Part shown: positions 1 through 9,499 of the stretch, piece by piece
How positions within the stretch are numbered: position 1 is the stretch's first letter
Layout of the letters: each line of letters opens with the position of its first letter
From: Enterococcus hirae ATCC 9790
GTDB lineage: Bacteria > Bacillota > Bacilli > Lactobacillales > Enterococcaceae
Direction of reading: 5' to 3'
NCBI RefSeq assembly: GCF_000271405.2
Contig: NC_018081.1
Coordinates: forward strand, 711,606-775,605
Length of the DNA: 64,000 bases
The notes under the pieces: model-generated
What the model was told of the DNA's origin: nothing
Seen by the model: only the letters and a program-made list of their open reading frames with translations
The model's database searches: none
Translations under genes and position numbers: made by a program

Positions 1-2
1 TT

Positions 3-1187
3 TACCAAGATTCTAATTTTTTAAGAGTTTGTTCCCGATATATCATGGGAGAAAATGATTATTTAACACTTGTGGATGAAGAGTTTTTATCTGTGACAAA
101 AGTATTCAAAATAAAAAAAGATGTAGAGAACTATTTTGCAGAAGCACTCACCCCACTTACGAAGGAACCCGAAGAATCGCATGAGTTACAGTATCGCTTT
201 TTGATCCTTTCAGTTTGGATGCGGTGTGACTATTTAGATACACAAATTGATCCCATAACAATGGAAAAAGCTGAAAAATATGCAGACAAACTACTTCATA
301 TCCTGTCTAATCGTTTAAATAAAACTCAATATACTTTCTTCAAATCCGCCATCTATCTTTCATTGGAACGGCGAAAAAGCAATCCAATTGTCTTTCCAAA
401 CGACACTATGAACATTTTTAAAGATGGTATCATTTTCAATATGTTTAGAGAGATTTTCATACAAATCGAGGAACCTTTAACAGATGAAGAGATAGCCTAT
501 CTAGCCCTTATTTACCGTACACTTCCTTACAATTCACCAAATTATTTCATGATCGAGATCGATTATCATTATGTAAGAAATCGCTTGATCACCAAGTTTA
601 AAGAAATCGATTTATTGATCGAAATGTTTGAAAAAGAATTTGGTGTGAATTTATTTGGCAATATTTTGTTTGAAGTCCCCCTCTTTAACCTGCTATACAC
701 GTGTGCTTTGAACGTTGGTAATTTCTTAGTTACCAAACATATTTTCTTAAGTGCAGAGCAACTAGATTTATTAAATAAAGTCAAGTTTATTTTAAATAAA
801 TGGATTGAAGAACTTGATACTCCTATTCATCATATTCCTTATTTTCATCTGCAAGAATTTTGTCAGTTGACCTTTTTCATCTTGACCCATGGGAACCAAT
901 CAAAAATAGGTGTGGTCATCGTAGCAGAAAGTGAAACTTCGCATATCGTATTTCGGAATTCATTAGAAAAGAAAATGTCTACAAGTGATTTATTGATTGA
1001 CACTACCCTTTATTATTCCATGGACGATGTGCCTAAATATATCAAAAAAACCGGTCATCTAATTATTTGTGAGCGAACGCTTTTGAATAAGGAAACCTTT
1101 AACACCGAGAATATTTTCCCAATCTCATTGAATTCCATCTCTAAGGATATCAATAAGATTGCGACACGTATCATGAACTTTGATTGA
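3..1187 (+). CDS. Mga-family transcriptional regulator, 5' end outside window
   Basis: The frame is open to the window edge, so the in-frame ATG at 45 is probably internal and the N-terminal DNA-binding helix-turn-helix lies outside. What remains is a long helical region typical of the PRD-like middle of Mga/AtxA regulators. It ends in an EIIB-like domain that begins around KIGVVIVAESETSH, roughly 100 residues before the stop. Mga proteins activate surface-protein genes in streptococci and are tuned through PTS phosphorylation of the PRDs. Two repeat-rich surface-protein genes follow within 5 kb, so control of them is plausible but is inference. A strong terminator follows the stop. The family call is by overall pattern, without a search. 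Confidence 0.7.
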   Translation, partial: YQDSNFLRVCSRYIMGENDYLTLVDEEFLSVTKVFKIKKDVENYFAEALTPLTKEPEESHELQYRFLILSVWMRCDYLDTQIDPITMEKAEKYADKLLHILSNRLNKTQYTFFKSAIYLSLERRKSNPIVFPNDTMNIFKDGIIFNMFREIFIQIEEPLTDEEIAYLALIYRTLPYNSPNYFMIEIDYHYVRNRLITKFKEIDLLIEMFEKEFGVNLFGNILFEVPLFNLLYTCALNVGNFLVTKHIFLSAEQLDLLNKVKFILNKWIEELDTPIHHIPYFHLQEFCQLTFFILTHGNQSKIGVVIVAESETSHIVFRNSLEKKMSTSDLLIDTTLYYSMDDVPKYIKKTGHLIICERTLLNKETFNTENIFPISLNSISKDINKIATRIMNFD

Positions 1188-1203
1188 TCTTCACTTGATA
1201 CTG

Positions 1204-1250
1204 AAAAGAATTAGCAAGCAAGATCCAATTTGCTTGCTAATTCTTTTTTC
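1204..1250 (+). terminator. Rho-independent terminator of the Mga-like gene
   Basis: An 18-bp perfect stem (1204-1221 with 1230-1247) encloses an 8-base loop and ends in a T run. It lies 17 bases after the stop of the regulator. Confidence 0.85.
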
Positions 1251-1389
1251 TTTTCTATCACTAATAAAAAAGCTAGTTCAGTACCAATGATTTCACTCTG
1301 TTTGTTCGAATAAGCAATATTTCTTTTTTCCACTCAGTAAACTAGTTTGAACAAACTAAGAGCAAGGATGGGACAAAGATTATTTCTCT

Positions 1390-1608
1390 TCAAATCGCTA
1401 CTATATAATCTTTATAATCTTTTGCTAATTCTTCTTCTGGCTCTTCGATGATATATCCTTGTTCCTTCAGCACTTTCTTAGTAACAACATAGTGTTTGAC
1501 ACCTGCTTCTACAATAACGACATTCGTTAAAATATTACTAATCTTCCCTGTAGCTAATTCCCCAGAGACAGCACAGGCCGAAACAGTGATTCCACGTTCT
1601 AATTTCAT
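1390..1608 (-). CDS. Small hypothetical protein, 72 aa
   Basis: I chose the ATG at 1608 because AGGAG sits 8 bases before it; upstream in-frame starts are too close to that site or lack one. The product begins MKLERGITVSACAVSGE, is predicted mostly beta at its N-terminal two thirds, and ends in an acidic, charged tail (EEPEEELAKDYKDY). The short beta-barrel look, with a VVIVEAG strand, is reminiscent of the DUF2187/KOW-like small proteins of Firmicutes, but I cannot assign it. It has no signal peptide or membrane segment. It stands alone between the Mga-like gene and the repeat surface protein. Confidence 0.55.
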   Translation of the reverse strand: MKLERGITVSACAVSGELATGKISNILTNVVIVEAGVKHYVVTKKVLKEQGYIIEEPEEELAKDYKDYIVAI

Positions 1609-1650
1609 GATCATTTCTCCTAACTTCCTAAAATTACTTACTGTTATCAT

Positions 1651-2123
1651 TATAAAAATTTACTTCTGCTCATTTTACAATTATTTTGGTAAAAATTTCT
1701 TCTAAGTTACTAAAAATGAAAAACATTCGTTCAAAGACCTTAAAGAATACTTTTTGCAATGAACTAGCAGAAAAAGAGAGCCGCTTTCCTCTTTTCTTAA
1801 TTTATATTTTAGCAAAACATACAGATAACATTTTTTTATCTATTTCACCTCAGCCTATTTTTTTATCAATAAAATTAACTATCCATTCTTTTTCATTTTT
1901 AAACATACTGCTATATTCATACTAAAAACTTAAATGAATCTAGTTGAAAGATAGGATAGAAATAATACATTTCTTTAGCTTCCTTCGGTCAATGACTCTA
2001 TTTAGTTGCACAAAGTATTAATTTTAACTATTTCTTCCTTTTTTTAGAACAGCCTCAATAATTGAAAAAAAATCAAAGTCAGTTGGAATTTTTTACTTTT
2101 ATATCAAAAAGACGAACTTTAAC
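1651..2123. other. Intergenic stretch with no gene seen
   Basis: This is A/T-rich sequence between the small hypothetical gene and the terminator of the Ig-repeat protein. A short plus-strand frame at 1686-1925 has no ribosome site and a low-complexity product, so I do not call it. No RNA gene or repeat is evident. Confidence 0.5.
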
Positions 2124-2161
2124 AAAAAAACGCTCAAAGCGTTCTCTATGCTTTGAGCGTC
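2124..2161 (-). terminator. Terminator of the Ig-repeat surface protein
   Basis: On the minus strand an 11-bp stem (2150-2160 with 2130-2140) is followed by a run of seven T. It begins about 12 bases after the stop at 2173. Confidence 0.85.
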
Positions 2162-2172
2162 TTTCATACCTT

Positions 2173-5100
2173 TTATTTAACAGGTACATTTACAGAAACA
2201 AGTTGTTTTCCATCGAAACTTAGACTTTCAATTGTAAAACTATTTGCTGAAGCTGGAATCTTATTACCAATATAAACTTCAAATTGGTTGCCTTCTTTTA
2301 ATTTAAAGCCTGGTTTGTATTCCTTATTATCAACAGTTAATTTGATAGAACGGATATCTCCTTTGTAAGTCCCTGTTAGATACTCTGAATTACGTGTATA
2401 TTCATTTGGAACTAATTCTGGTTGGGAAACTGAAACTTCTTGACTTACTAAGACATTTCCAGATTTATCTAGACCTTCTAATTTTATAGATTTTGAATCA
2501 GCCGTGATTTTATTACCAATATAAACTTCAAATTGGTTTTCACCAGTGATTTTAAAACCAGGATTGCTTTCTTGTCCATCTACTACTAATTTGAATTTCT
2601 TAATGCCGTCACCGTTGAATGTACCTCTCATATATTCATCGCCACGGACATATTCATTGATACTTAAAGTTGGGGATTGCACAGTGATTTCTTTTGAAGT
2701 CAATTGTTGTCCTGATTTATCTAATCCAATCAGCGTAAATGTCGTTGTTCCTACTGGTACTTTGTTACCAATATATACTTCAAATTTATTACCTTCAGTG
2801 ATTTTAAATCCTGGGTAATTTTCTTGTCCATTAACTACTAATTTGAATTTTTTAATTGCTTGACCTGTGAACGTCCCTGTTAAATACTCATTGCCAGCTA
2901 GGTATTCATTTGGTTGTAACTCAGGATTTTGTACATTCACATCTTGAGAAACAATTTCTTGACCTGTTTTATCTATTCCCACTACTTTAATAGAATTAAC
3001 ATTTGCTGGTACTTTATTACCAACGTAAATCTCAAATTTACCGTCAGTTAATTTGAATCCTGGGAAGCTTTCTTGTCCATTAATAATCAATTTGAATTTT
3101 TTAACGCCTTCCCCTGCAACAGTACCTGTTAAGTATTCATTACCACGAATGTACTCATTAATTGTCAATTGCGGTGCTTCTACTGTTACATTTTGTTCGA
3201 CAATTGTTTTGCCGGCTTTATCTAATGCTTCAAGCTTAATAACTTTTGAACTTCCAGTAATTTTACTTCCGATATAAACTTCAAATTTACCATTTTCTAA
3301 TTTAAAGCCTGGTTCATATACTTTACCATCAACAGTTAGTCGGAATTTATTAATGCTGTTGCCTTGGTAAGAGCCTGTCATGTATTCACTACCTAAAACA
3401 AATTTATCGACAGACAATGATGGTGCTTGAACTTGTACTGTTTGAGAAGCAACTTGTGTGCCTGCTGGGTTAAATGCTTTTAATGTAAACTCAGTTGTTC
3501 CTTCTGGGACACGATTTCCTACATATACTTCAAGTTTTCCATTTTTTAATTTAAAACCAGGTTCATAGGTTTGTCCATTGACAATCAATTGGAATTTTTT
3601 GATGTTCCCAGTAATTGTACCCGTTACATATTGATCTCCTAATGTATATGGATTAAGTGTTAATGTTTGTTTCGATTTTTCTTCAAGTGCTTCTTGTGCT
3701 TTTTGGATTTTGGCTAATAATTCTGTTTTTGTTTCGCTTGCTTTTAAAGCATCCACTTTTGCTTTGGCTGCATTGATTTGCTCTTGCGTATTTTCTGGTT
3801 TTGGTGTATCTCCATTGAATAACGCATTTACTGCTTCTGTGGCTGCTTGTACTTTCGCAGCTTCTTCAGTTGCTTCATCCAATGCTTGTTGTGCAGCAGT
3901 GATTTTTGCTAGTAAAGCTGTTTTTACTGTCTCATTTGTTAATGCATCTACTTTTGCTTTGGCTGCGTTAATTTGTTCTTGTGTATTTTCTGGTTTTGGT
4001 GTATCACCATTAAATAACGCATTTACTGCTTCTGTGGCTGCATTTTCTTTTTCTACTTCTGCATTTAAAGCATTTTGAGCTGTCGTAATTTTTGCTAATA
4101 AAGCTGTTTTTGCATCACTATTTGCTAATGCATCCACTTTAGCTTTAGCTGCATCAATTTGTTCTTGTGTATTTTCTGGTTTTGGTGTATCTCCATTGAA
4201 TAACGCATTTACTGCTTCTGTGGCTGCATTTACTTGTATTTCGTCTAAAGCATTCTGAGCTTTTGCAACCTTTGCAAGCAAGTCTTCTTTTGCTTGACTA
4301 TATGGCAGAGCATTTACTAATGCTTTGGCAGCGTTAACCTGTTCACTTGTATTATTAGGTTTAGGTACTTGATTATCATTGAATAAGTTATTCACTGCTA
4401 CCGTAGCTTTATTTATTTGATCTACTTCAGCGGATGCTTTATCTAGAAACGGTGTAAGGAAATTAGCCCAGTATGCTGAGATATAGCTACTACTAATATC
4501 TCTTGGAATATAATTATTCATTTCTTGACGAACATTATCAATTCTACTTTGAGTAACACCTGGAGCTAAGACACCACTCGTTGAATAAATTGAGTCAAGC
4601 AATGTACTGATTCTGTTTCTACTTGTGATTGCACTTTGTGGGACATCGGTGAATTTACGATAGTTACTTGTATTCCAACGAGCAATATCTCCCTTACCAG
4701 TAGCCACATTAATAGAAAAATTAGTTGATGTTCCTTCAGCTTGGAATGTCACTTGAACATTTATTGTATTTGAATATTGCGAAGTAGAAAACTTCACATT
4801 TTTCCCTTGAACATTAACCTTTATGTCATTCGCTGTTAATGTGGAACTAGGTTGTTTGAAGATTGAAAAAGTAATTTGAAAAGTAGCTCCTCGCACAGTA
4901 TTTGGTAGTGTCCCAGAATAATTATTCGTCGGTGTTGATGGTAATACTTCTCCAATATTCCAATCAAAATTGGAAGGATTCACTGTTTTTCTTTCTGTAG
5001 CTGTTTGATTTTGTTTTTGAGTCAACGTGTTCTCGTTTGAAATAGCCTCCGAATTTTTTGTATTTTTTTCAGCAGTAGTTGCTGTTTGATTTTTTTCTGC

Positions 5101-5220
5101 TGCATAAACCAATGAGGTTCCTGCACTAGCTGCACTTGAAACAAGCACTAAGCCTGCAGCTGACGCAGCAAGTAGTTGTTTTCTAAGTTTTTTGCTTTTT
5201 GATAGATTTTTCTTTCCCAT
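2173..5220 (-). CDS. Secreted surface protein with helical and Ig-like repeats
   Basis: This is a 1015-residue exported protein. It has a basic N-terminus, a hydrophobic stretch around residues 17-38 and a likely signal-peptidase site near VYAAEK. A unique domain of about 190 residues follows. Next come four helical repeats of about 60 residues carrying the motif AVNALFNGDTPKPENTQEQ, which resemble FIVAR or Cry1Ac D-VI-type spacer modules. The last half is six Ig-like repeats of about 80 residues with the signature EYxxGxEYLTGT and a later PGFKL. There is no LPXTG anchor or C-terminal membrane segment, so it is either secreted or held non-covalently. The start has AGGAGG upstream. It is divergent from an M60 peptidase that shares its helical module, which points to a common role in host or mucus contact. 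That role is inference. Confidence 0.85.
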   Translation of the reverse strand: MGKKNLSKSKKLRKQLLAASAAGLVLVSSAASAGTSLVYAAEKNQTATTAEKNTKNSEAISNENTLTQKQNQTATERKTVNPSNFDWNIGEVLPSTPTNNYSGTLPNTVRGATFQITFSIFKQPSSTLTANDIKVNVQGKNVKFSTSQYSNTINVQVTFQAEGTSTNFSINVATGKGDIARWNTSNYRKFTDVPQSAITSRNRISTLLDSIYSTSGVLAPGVTQSRIDNVRQEMNNYIPRDISSSYISAYWANFLTPFLDKASAEVDQINKATVAVNNLFNDNQVPKPNNTSEQVNAAKALVNALPYSQAKEDLLAKVAKAQNALDEIQVNAATEAVNALFNGDTPKPENTQEQIDAAKAKVDALANSDAKTALLAKITTAQNALNAEVEKENAATEAVNALFNGDTPKPENTQEQINAAKAKVDALTNETVKTALLAKITAAQQALDEATEEAAKVQAATEAVNALFNGDTPKPENTQEQINAAKAKVDALKASETKTELLAKIQKAQEALEEKSKQTLTLNPYTLGDQYVTGTITGNIKKFQLIVNGQTYEPGFKLKNGKLEVYVGNRVPEGTTEFTLKAFNPAGTQVASQTVQVQAPSLSVDKFVLGSEYMTGSYQGNSINKFRLTVDGKVYEPGFKLENGKFEVYIGSKITGSSKVIKLEALDKAGKTIVEQNVTVEAPQLTINEYIRGNEYLTGTVAGEGVKKFKLIINGQESFPGFKLTDGKFEIYVGNKVPANVNSIKVVGIDKTGQEIVSQDVNVQNPELQPNEYLAGNEYLTGTFTGQAIKKFKLVVNGQENYPGFKITEGNKFEVYIGNKVPVGTTTFTLIGLDKSGQQLTSKEITVQSPTLSINEYVRGDEYMRGTFNGDGIKKFKLVVDGQESNPGFKITGENQFEVYIGNKITADSKSIKLEGLDKSGNVLVSQEVSVSQPELVPNEYTRNSEYLTGTYKGDIRSIKLTVDNKEYKPGFKLKEGNQFEVYIGNKIPASANSFTIESLSFDGKQLVSVNVPVK
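2176..3666 (-). repeat. Six Ig-like domain repeats within the surface protein
   Basis: Six tandem units of about 240 bases encode the pattern YxxGxEYxTGT, then KKFKLxVNGQ, then PGFKL and YIGNK. The first and last copies are the most divergent, as expected of an older array with homogenised centre copies. Confidence 0.8.
3667..4410 (-). repeat. Four helical spacer repeats within the surface protein
   Basis: Four units of about 180-190 bases lie here. Three are nearly identical across the stretch encoding AVNALFNGDTPKPENTQEQ. The same module, diverged, sits between the mucin-binding domains of the neighbouring M60 peptidase. Confidence 0.8.
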
Positions 5221-5567
5221 TTTACATTAAAACCTCCTATTAAATTGTCAATAAATTTTTATTGATAGACAAATTATAGGCGACCTCCAAAAAAATTTTT
5301 TTCACGTTTTTTCAATTTCAAGAATACTTATGTTAAAAAATAAAAATCTCCAATCGAATAAACGTCTATCCTTTTTCCTATAAAAAATGATTGCTCTCCT
5401 AAAGTTATCCACATCAAATATTGTTACATCAATGTCTTAACTCATTCCTAGCAAAATAAATTTCTTCTATCTTTTTTGAAATATAAAAAAAAATATCTGA
5501 GCCACTAATAATATGCTTAGGTCCTAAACAGAAATCTTTATTTGGATAGGAGAAAGGATGAAATACA
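5221..5567. other. Divergent promoter region between two surface-protein genes
   Basis: A TATAAT -10 candidate for the minus-strand gene lies at 5273-5278 without a convincing -35. The plus-strand M60 gene has a GGAG-type ribosome site just before 5568. No gene is seen. A shared regulator such as the nearby Mga-like protein could act here, but I cannot see a defined operator. Confidence 0.4.
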
Positions 5568-7343
5568 ATGAAAAAGAAAATAATTGTTACTTCAGCTACT
5601 GGTATCATGCTATTTTCAAATTTACTTTTACCAAGTGCCCAAGTACTAGCTACCCAAGAAAATCTCTCATCAACTAATACTCAAGTTATTCCTAAAGCCT
5701 CAACGCAAAGTTTTACATTAAAAGGCTACGATAATACAACTTTTGCTCAAATCAGTGTTGCTAACAGTAACCTTCACTTGCAAACCTTCGCTGTTCAACC
5801 ACATTGGGGCTTCTATGGAGATACTTACGCAAGTTTACAAATTAAGCGTGGAACACAAGACGTCTACAAAAAAAGCTTTGTCGGCAACCAAAAATTGACA
5901 GCTGAACAAAAAGATATTCCTTTGCAGGATGGAGATATCGTAACAATCACTCATCGTGAAGCGAATGATACTCGTTTTGCTGTCAATGACCCATCATTAA
6001 AAGGTAATACTTCTGGCGATTACACTTATGTCGTTAAAAATGGCAAATTAAGCAATATTACTTTACAACTAGCAGAAGCGACAAAAGCAGTCAATGATTT
6101 ATTCAATGGCGACACACCTAAACTGGGCATCACCCAAGAACAAGCAGATGCAGCAGCGGCTAAACTTAACGCACTACCAAATTATCTGCCCCAACTTGGG
6201 CAATTATGGAATAAGCTAGAAAAAGCTTACAATGCTATCAGTGTCCATGCTGAGACACAAGGTTTCACCCTAAAAGGTTACTATGATCGAACATTTGCTC
6301 AAATTAGTGTAGTGAATAGTACTCTTCACTTACAAACAATGGCCGTTGAACCACACTCAAGATTTTATAGTGATATTTACGCAAGTTTACAAGTTAAACG
6401 TAGAACACAAGTGGTTTATCAAAAGGACTTTGTCGGCAATCAAAAATTGACAGCTGAACAAAAAGATATTCCTTTGCAGGATGGAGATATCGTAACGATC
6501 ACTCATCGTGAAGCGAATGATACTCGTTTTGTTGCTACAGATCCTTCTTTAAAGGGCAATACTGCCGGCAATTACACCTATTTTGTTAAAAATGGCAAAT
6601 TAGAAAACATCACTTTGCAACTGGCAGAAGCAACGAAAGCTGTCAACGAGTTGTTCAATGGCGACACACCTAAACTGGGCATTACCCAAGAGCAAGCAGA
6701 TGCAGCAGCAGCTAAACTTAATGCACTACCAGATTATCTAACTCAACGCGATCAGTTATGGAATAAGCTGGAAAAGGCCTACAATGCCATCAGTGTTCAA
6801 GCTGAAACACAAGGATTTACCTTAAAAGGTTATGATAATACAACCTTTGCTCAAATCAGTGTTGCTAGAAGTAACCTCCACTTACAAACCCTCGCTGTCC
6901 AACCACATTGGGGCTTCTATGGAGATACTTACGCAAGTTTACAAATTAAACGTGGGACACAAGTGGTTTATCAAAAAAACTTTGTCGGCAACCAAAAATT
7001 GACAGCCGAACAAAAAGATATTCCTTTACAAAATGGGGATATCGTAACGATCACACATCGTGAAGCGAATGATACTCGTTTTGTTGCTACAGATCCTTCT
7101 TTAAAGGGCAATACTGCCGGCAATTACACCTATCTTGTTAAAAATGGCAAATTAGAAAACCTCACTTCGCAACTGGCAGAAGCGACGAAAGCCGTCAATG
7201 ATTTATTCGATGGCGAAACACCTAAAGCTGAAAATACACAAGAACAATTAAACACAGCTTTAGAAAAAATCAATGCTTTACCTAACGGATTAGCTGAACG
7301 AACAGCTTTACAAAAAAATATGACCAAGCTTATCTTGCATTAA
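5568..7343 (+). CDS. M60 metallopeptidase, N-terminal part (frameshifted gene)
   Basis: This 591-residue frame starts with a signal peptide (residues 1-30, ending near AQVLAT). It holds three copies of a putative mucin/carbohydrate-binding module of about 120 residues with the signature FTLKGYDNTTFAQISV and THREANDTRF. The copies are separated by helical linkers with AVNDLFNGDTPK. The reading frame ends prematurely after an A7 tract at 7312-7318. Adding one A gives YDQAYLALKTYKK and runs straight into the downstream frame that holds the catalytic site, so the two frames were one gene of about 1285 residues. As written, this frame would give a secreted binding protein without protease activity. 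Confidence 0.85.
   Translation: MKKKIIVTSATGIMLFSNLLLPSAQVLATQENLSSTNTQVIPKASTQSFTLKGYDNTTFAQISVANSNLHLQTFAVQPHWGFYGDTYASLQIKRGTQDVYKKSFVGNQKLTAEQKDIPLQDGDIVTITHREANDTRFAVNDPSLKGNTSGDYTYVVKNGKLSNITLQLAEATKAVNDLFNGDTPKLGITQEQADAAAAKLNALPNYLPQLGQLWNKLEKAYNAISVHAETQGFTLKGYYDRTFAQISVVNSTLHLQTMAVEPHSRFYSDIYASLQVKRRTQVVYQKDFVGNQKLTAEQKDIPLQDGDIVTITHREANDTRFVATDPSLKGNTAGNYTYFVKNGKLENITLQLAEATKAVNELFNGDTPKLGITQEQADAAAAKLNALPDYLTQRDQLWNKLEKAYNAISVQAETQGFTLKGYDNTTFAQISVARSNLHLQTLAVQPHWGFYGDTYASLQIKRGTQVVYQKNFVGNQKLTAEQKDIPLQNGDIVTITHREANDTRFVATDPSLKGNTAGNYTYLVKNGKLENLTSQLAEATKAVNDLFDGETPKAENTQEQLNTALEKINALPNGLAERTALQKNMTKLILH
5706..7320 (+). repeat. Three tandem 552-base units in the M60 gene
   Basis: Unit starts at 5706, 6258 and 6810 are exactly 552 bases (184 codons) apart. 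Long stretches are nearly identical between copies, especially around the THREAND segment. Such an array can expand or contract by recombination. The third unit has a more divergent linker and runs into the frameshift. Confidence 0.85.
7312..7318 (+). other. A7 homopolymer at the frameshift in the M60 gene
   Basis: The sequence reads CAA AAA AAT in the upstream frame. One extra A restores the downstream frame without any other change. The heptamer A AAA AAT, read in the upstream frame, also fits the X XXY YYZ pattern of -1 ribosomal slippage. Three explanations fit: a true mutation or phase switch, programmed or transcriptional slippage, or a homopolymer sequencing error. Confidence 0.8.
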
Positions 7344-7360
7344 AAACCTATAAAAAAACG

Positions 7361-9424
7361 ATGTTCACCACAGCATATCCAGGAAATACTGCTGCTGCAG
7401 GAATTTTAATGGGGAAAGATCATGATCGTCAAGATTTAGGTATCCAATTAACAAAAGGTGCAAAAATTACCATTAGACAAACGAATCCAAAATTCACTTC
7501 AAAAATGACGTTGCGTTTATTAACCAATAATTCAAGTACTGAATCTGCTATTGATTTCACAACAAACAATGTCACACTAACTGCTAAAGCTTTAGCAGTA
7601 CCATTTGTTTATACGCCATATAATCAAGAAAATGGGGAAAAACCACAATTAGAATTTACTGTAGAAGGACAAAAAATCCTATTACCTGTCTTTAGTAAAA
7701 ATGGGGATATCGAAGCATTTAAAGATACTTGGAATCAAACAAAAGGTTATGGATTGATCAAAGGAAAGAGATTTCAAACTTTCTTACCTGAACAAAATCG
7801 CAATCAAGCTTTAAAAGTGGACCTCAACCGTCTAATTGATAAATATGATAATGATATTATCGGATCCTATAATGAATTATTAGGTTTATCTGACAATGAC
7901 CCAAATCCATTGAACCGTTCTTCAGAACGTAGATATTTCTATAAAGCAGATGCTTCAGGTGCGGGTGCTCTTTATTATGGTGGCCTTTGGGCAGCACAAA
8001 CTAGTACGTCTGGCGACGCTTGGTTAGGCGATGGTTGGGGAGTGCTTCATGAAACTGGTCACGGCTATCAAGGAAGCTTTATGAACAAAGGAATGGATGT
8101 CGGTGAAGTTTGGAATAATCTATATGGTGTAATTTATAATTACAAACACATGGGTAAAACTGCTGCCGATAAAAATTCTTGGCTTTATGATTATGGACAC
8201 AAACAATCCATTGAAAATGCATTAAAGAATACAATCAATAGTGCTGATCCAAAATTCAATAGTCAAGATTTACGTAAAAAATTAGTCATTCTTTCAAACA
8301 TCGTTGATAAAGCAGGAAATGAAGGCTTTACAAATTTCTATACAAACTACCGAAAATTTGCTAGTCAGTCAGGATTCAATGCCAATAACTATCCATTACC
8401 AGATTTGATCACAACTGAAATGGGTGCACCGAAGAAAGTGGACTTTTCTGCTGTCTTAAACGCTTGGGGCTTATCAGTATCAGAAAAAGCGAAAAAAGCA
8501 GCCGCAGATAATGGCTACCAACAAGTGGCTCATTTGGCACAAGTGGTTCCTGATAATCGATTAGATGCAGCGATTCAACAATTGACACAAAATAATCGTC
8601 TAAGTTCCGTTTTATCTTTAGTTACAAATGAAGAATTAAAACCATTGAATCTAACAAGCAACGTTACATTGAAGTTTAAAGACGGCAACTTGTTCGAAGG
8701 TATGAAATTGCGTATTTTAGATGGAAATAAACTTTATAAAGAAATTACTTTAGGTAGCGATCCAGTTACGATCAACAACATGCCAAATGGTGTATACTCT
8801 CTTGAATTGGGAACAGACACTGGTTATATCCAAAAACCATATCTTTTTGTGAAAGACAATGGTACAGTAACTATTTCATTAAATAACTATCTCAAAGAAG
8901 CCACAGAAGCTGTTGACCACTTATTCCAAGACAATGATCATTCGAAAATCAAGACAAATCTGATGCAAAAAGATATTGATCAAGCCAAGAAAAAAGTAAC
9001 GGCTTTACCAAACAGTAGCCAAAAAGATAACTTATTGACACGATTAAATAATGCTTTTGATCAATTGCAAGAGTTTACTTTCAAAGGATTAGGAAACTTC
9101 CATTTTGCTTCCTTTGACGTAGCAAATGGCGTAGCAACCGTACGTACAATAGCTGGTACTCCGCATAGTTACTTCAATGATCGCTATGCAAGTATCACTA
9201 TTTCACGTAATAATGAAACGCTCTATCAAAAAGAATACATTGGAGATCGTCATTATGATGCTAAAACGGATACGATCAATTTGAAGGAGGGCGACACAGT
9301 TACTGTGACACACCGAGAAGCAAATGCAACTCGTTTAGCCATCAATCATGAGAACTTGAAACACAATACAAGAGGAACATACCATTACGATGTACGTAAC
9401 GGACAATTAGTTCTAAGAAAGTAA
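7361..9424 (+). CDS. M60 metallopeptidase, catalytic and C-terminal part
   Basis: This frame carries the gluzincin site. HETGH is encoded at 8048-8062 and a glutamate 15 residues later (GAA at 8105-8107, in VGEVWNN), matching the M60 pattern HEXXH-X(8-24)-E of enhancin-type proteases, which cleave mucin-like glycoproteins. A further helical linker (AVDHLFQ) and a fourth mucin-binding module (THREANATRL) close the protein. The ATG at 7361 has no ribosome site and is not a believable start. The true coding continuity is with the frame ending at 7343. There is no cell-wall anchor. Without frame correction the protease domain would be made poorly or not at all. Confidence 0.85.
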   Translation: MFTTAYPGNTAAAGILMGKDHDRQDLGIQLTKGAKITIRQTNPKFTSKMTLRLLTNNSSTESAIDFTTNNVTLTAKALAVPFVYTPYNQENGEKPQLEFTVEGQKILLPVFSKNGDIEAFKDTWNQTKGYGLIKGKRFQTFLPEQNRNQALKVDLNRLIDKYDNDIIGSYNELLGLSDNDPNPLNRSSERRYFYKADASGAGALYYGGLWAAQTSTSGDAWLGDGWGVLHETGHGYQGSFMNKGMDVGEVWNNLYGVIYNYKHMGKTAADKNSWLYDYGHKQSIENALKNTINSADPKFNSQDLRKKLVILSNIVDKAGNEGFTNFYTNYRKFASQSGFNANNYPLPDLITTEMGAPKKVDFSAVLNAWGLSVSEKAKKAAADNGYQQVAHLAQVVPDNRLDAAIQQLTQNNRLSSVLSLVTNEELKPLNLTSNVTLKFKDGNLFEGMKLRILDGNKLYKEITLGSDPVTINNMPNGVYSLELGTDTGYIQKPYLFVKDNGTVTISLNNYLKEATEAVDHLFQDNDHSKIKTNLMQKDIDQAKKKVTALPNSSQKDNLLTRLNNAFDQLQEFTFKGLGNFHFASFDVANGVATVRTIAGTPHSYFNDRYASITISRNNETLYQKEYIGDRHYDAKTDTINLKEGDTVTVTHREANATRLAINHENLKHNTRGTYHYDVRNGQLVLRK

Positions 9425-9499
9425 AAAATGTTATTAAAAATTCTATACTAACTATTTAACTGAAGCTGGAGCAACGATTGCGGCTCTTTGTCAATCATG

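Noticed and set aside
1686..1925. 79-codon plus-strand frame in the gap
   Set aside because: It has no ribosome site, and the composition is that of A/T-rich intergenic DNA.
3710..4078. Long plus-strand frame opposite the repeat protein
   Set aside because: It mirrors the coding repeats on the minus strand, has no ribosome site and gives a low-complexity Ser/Ala-rich product.
3667..4410. Regular near-identical repeats resembling a CRISPR array
   Set aside because: The units are about 180 bases, lie within one reading frame and encode helical protein modules.
5568..9424. Two independent adjacent genes rather than one broken gene
   Set aside because: The second frame has no ribosome site at its first ATG, and the two frames join exactly with one base added inside a homopolymer.
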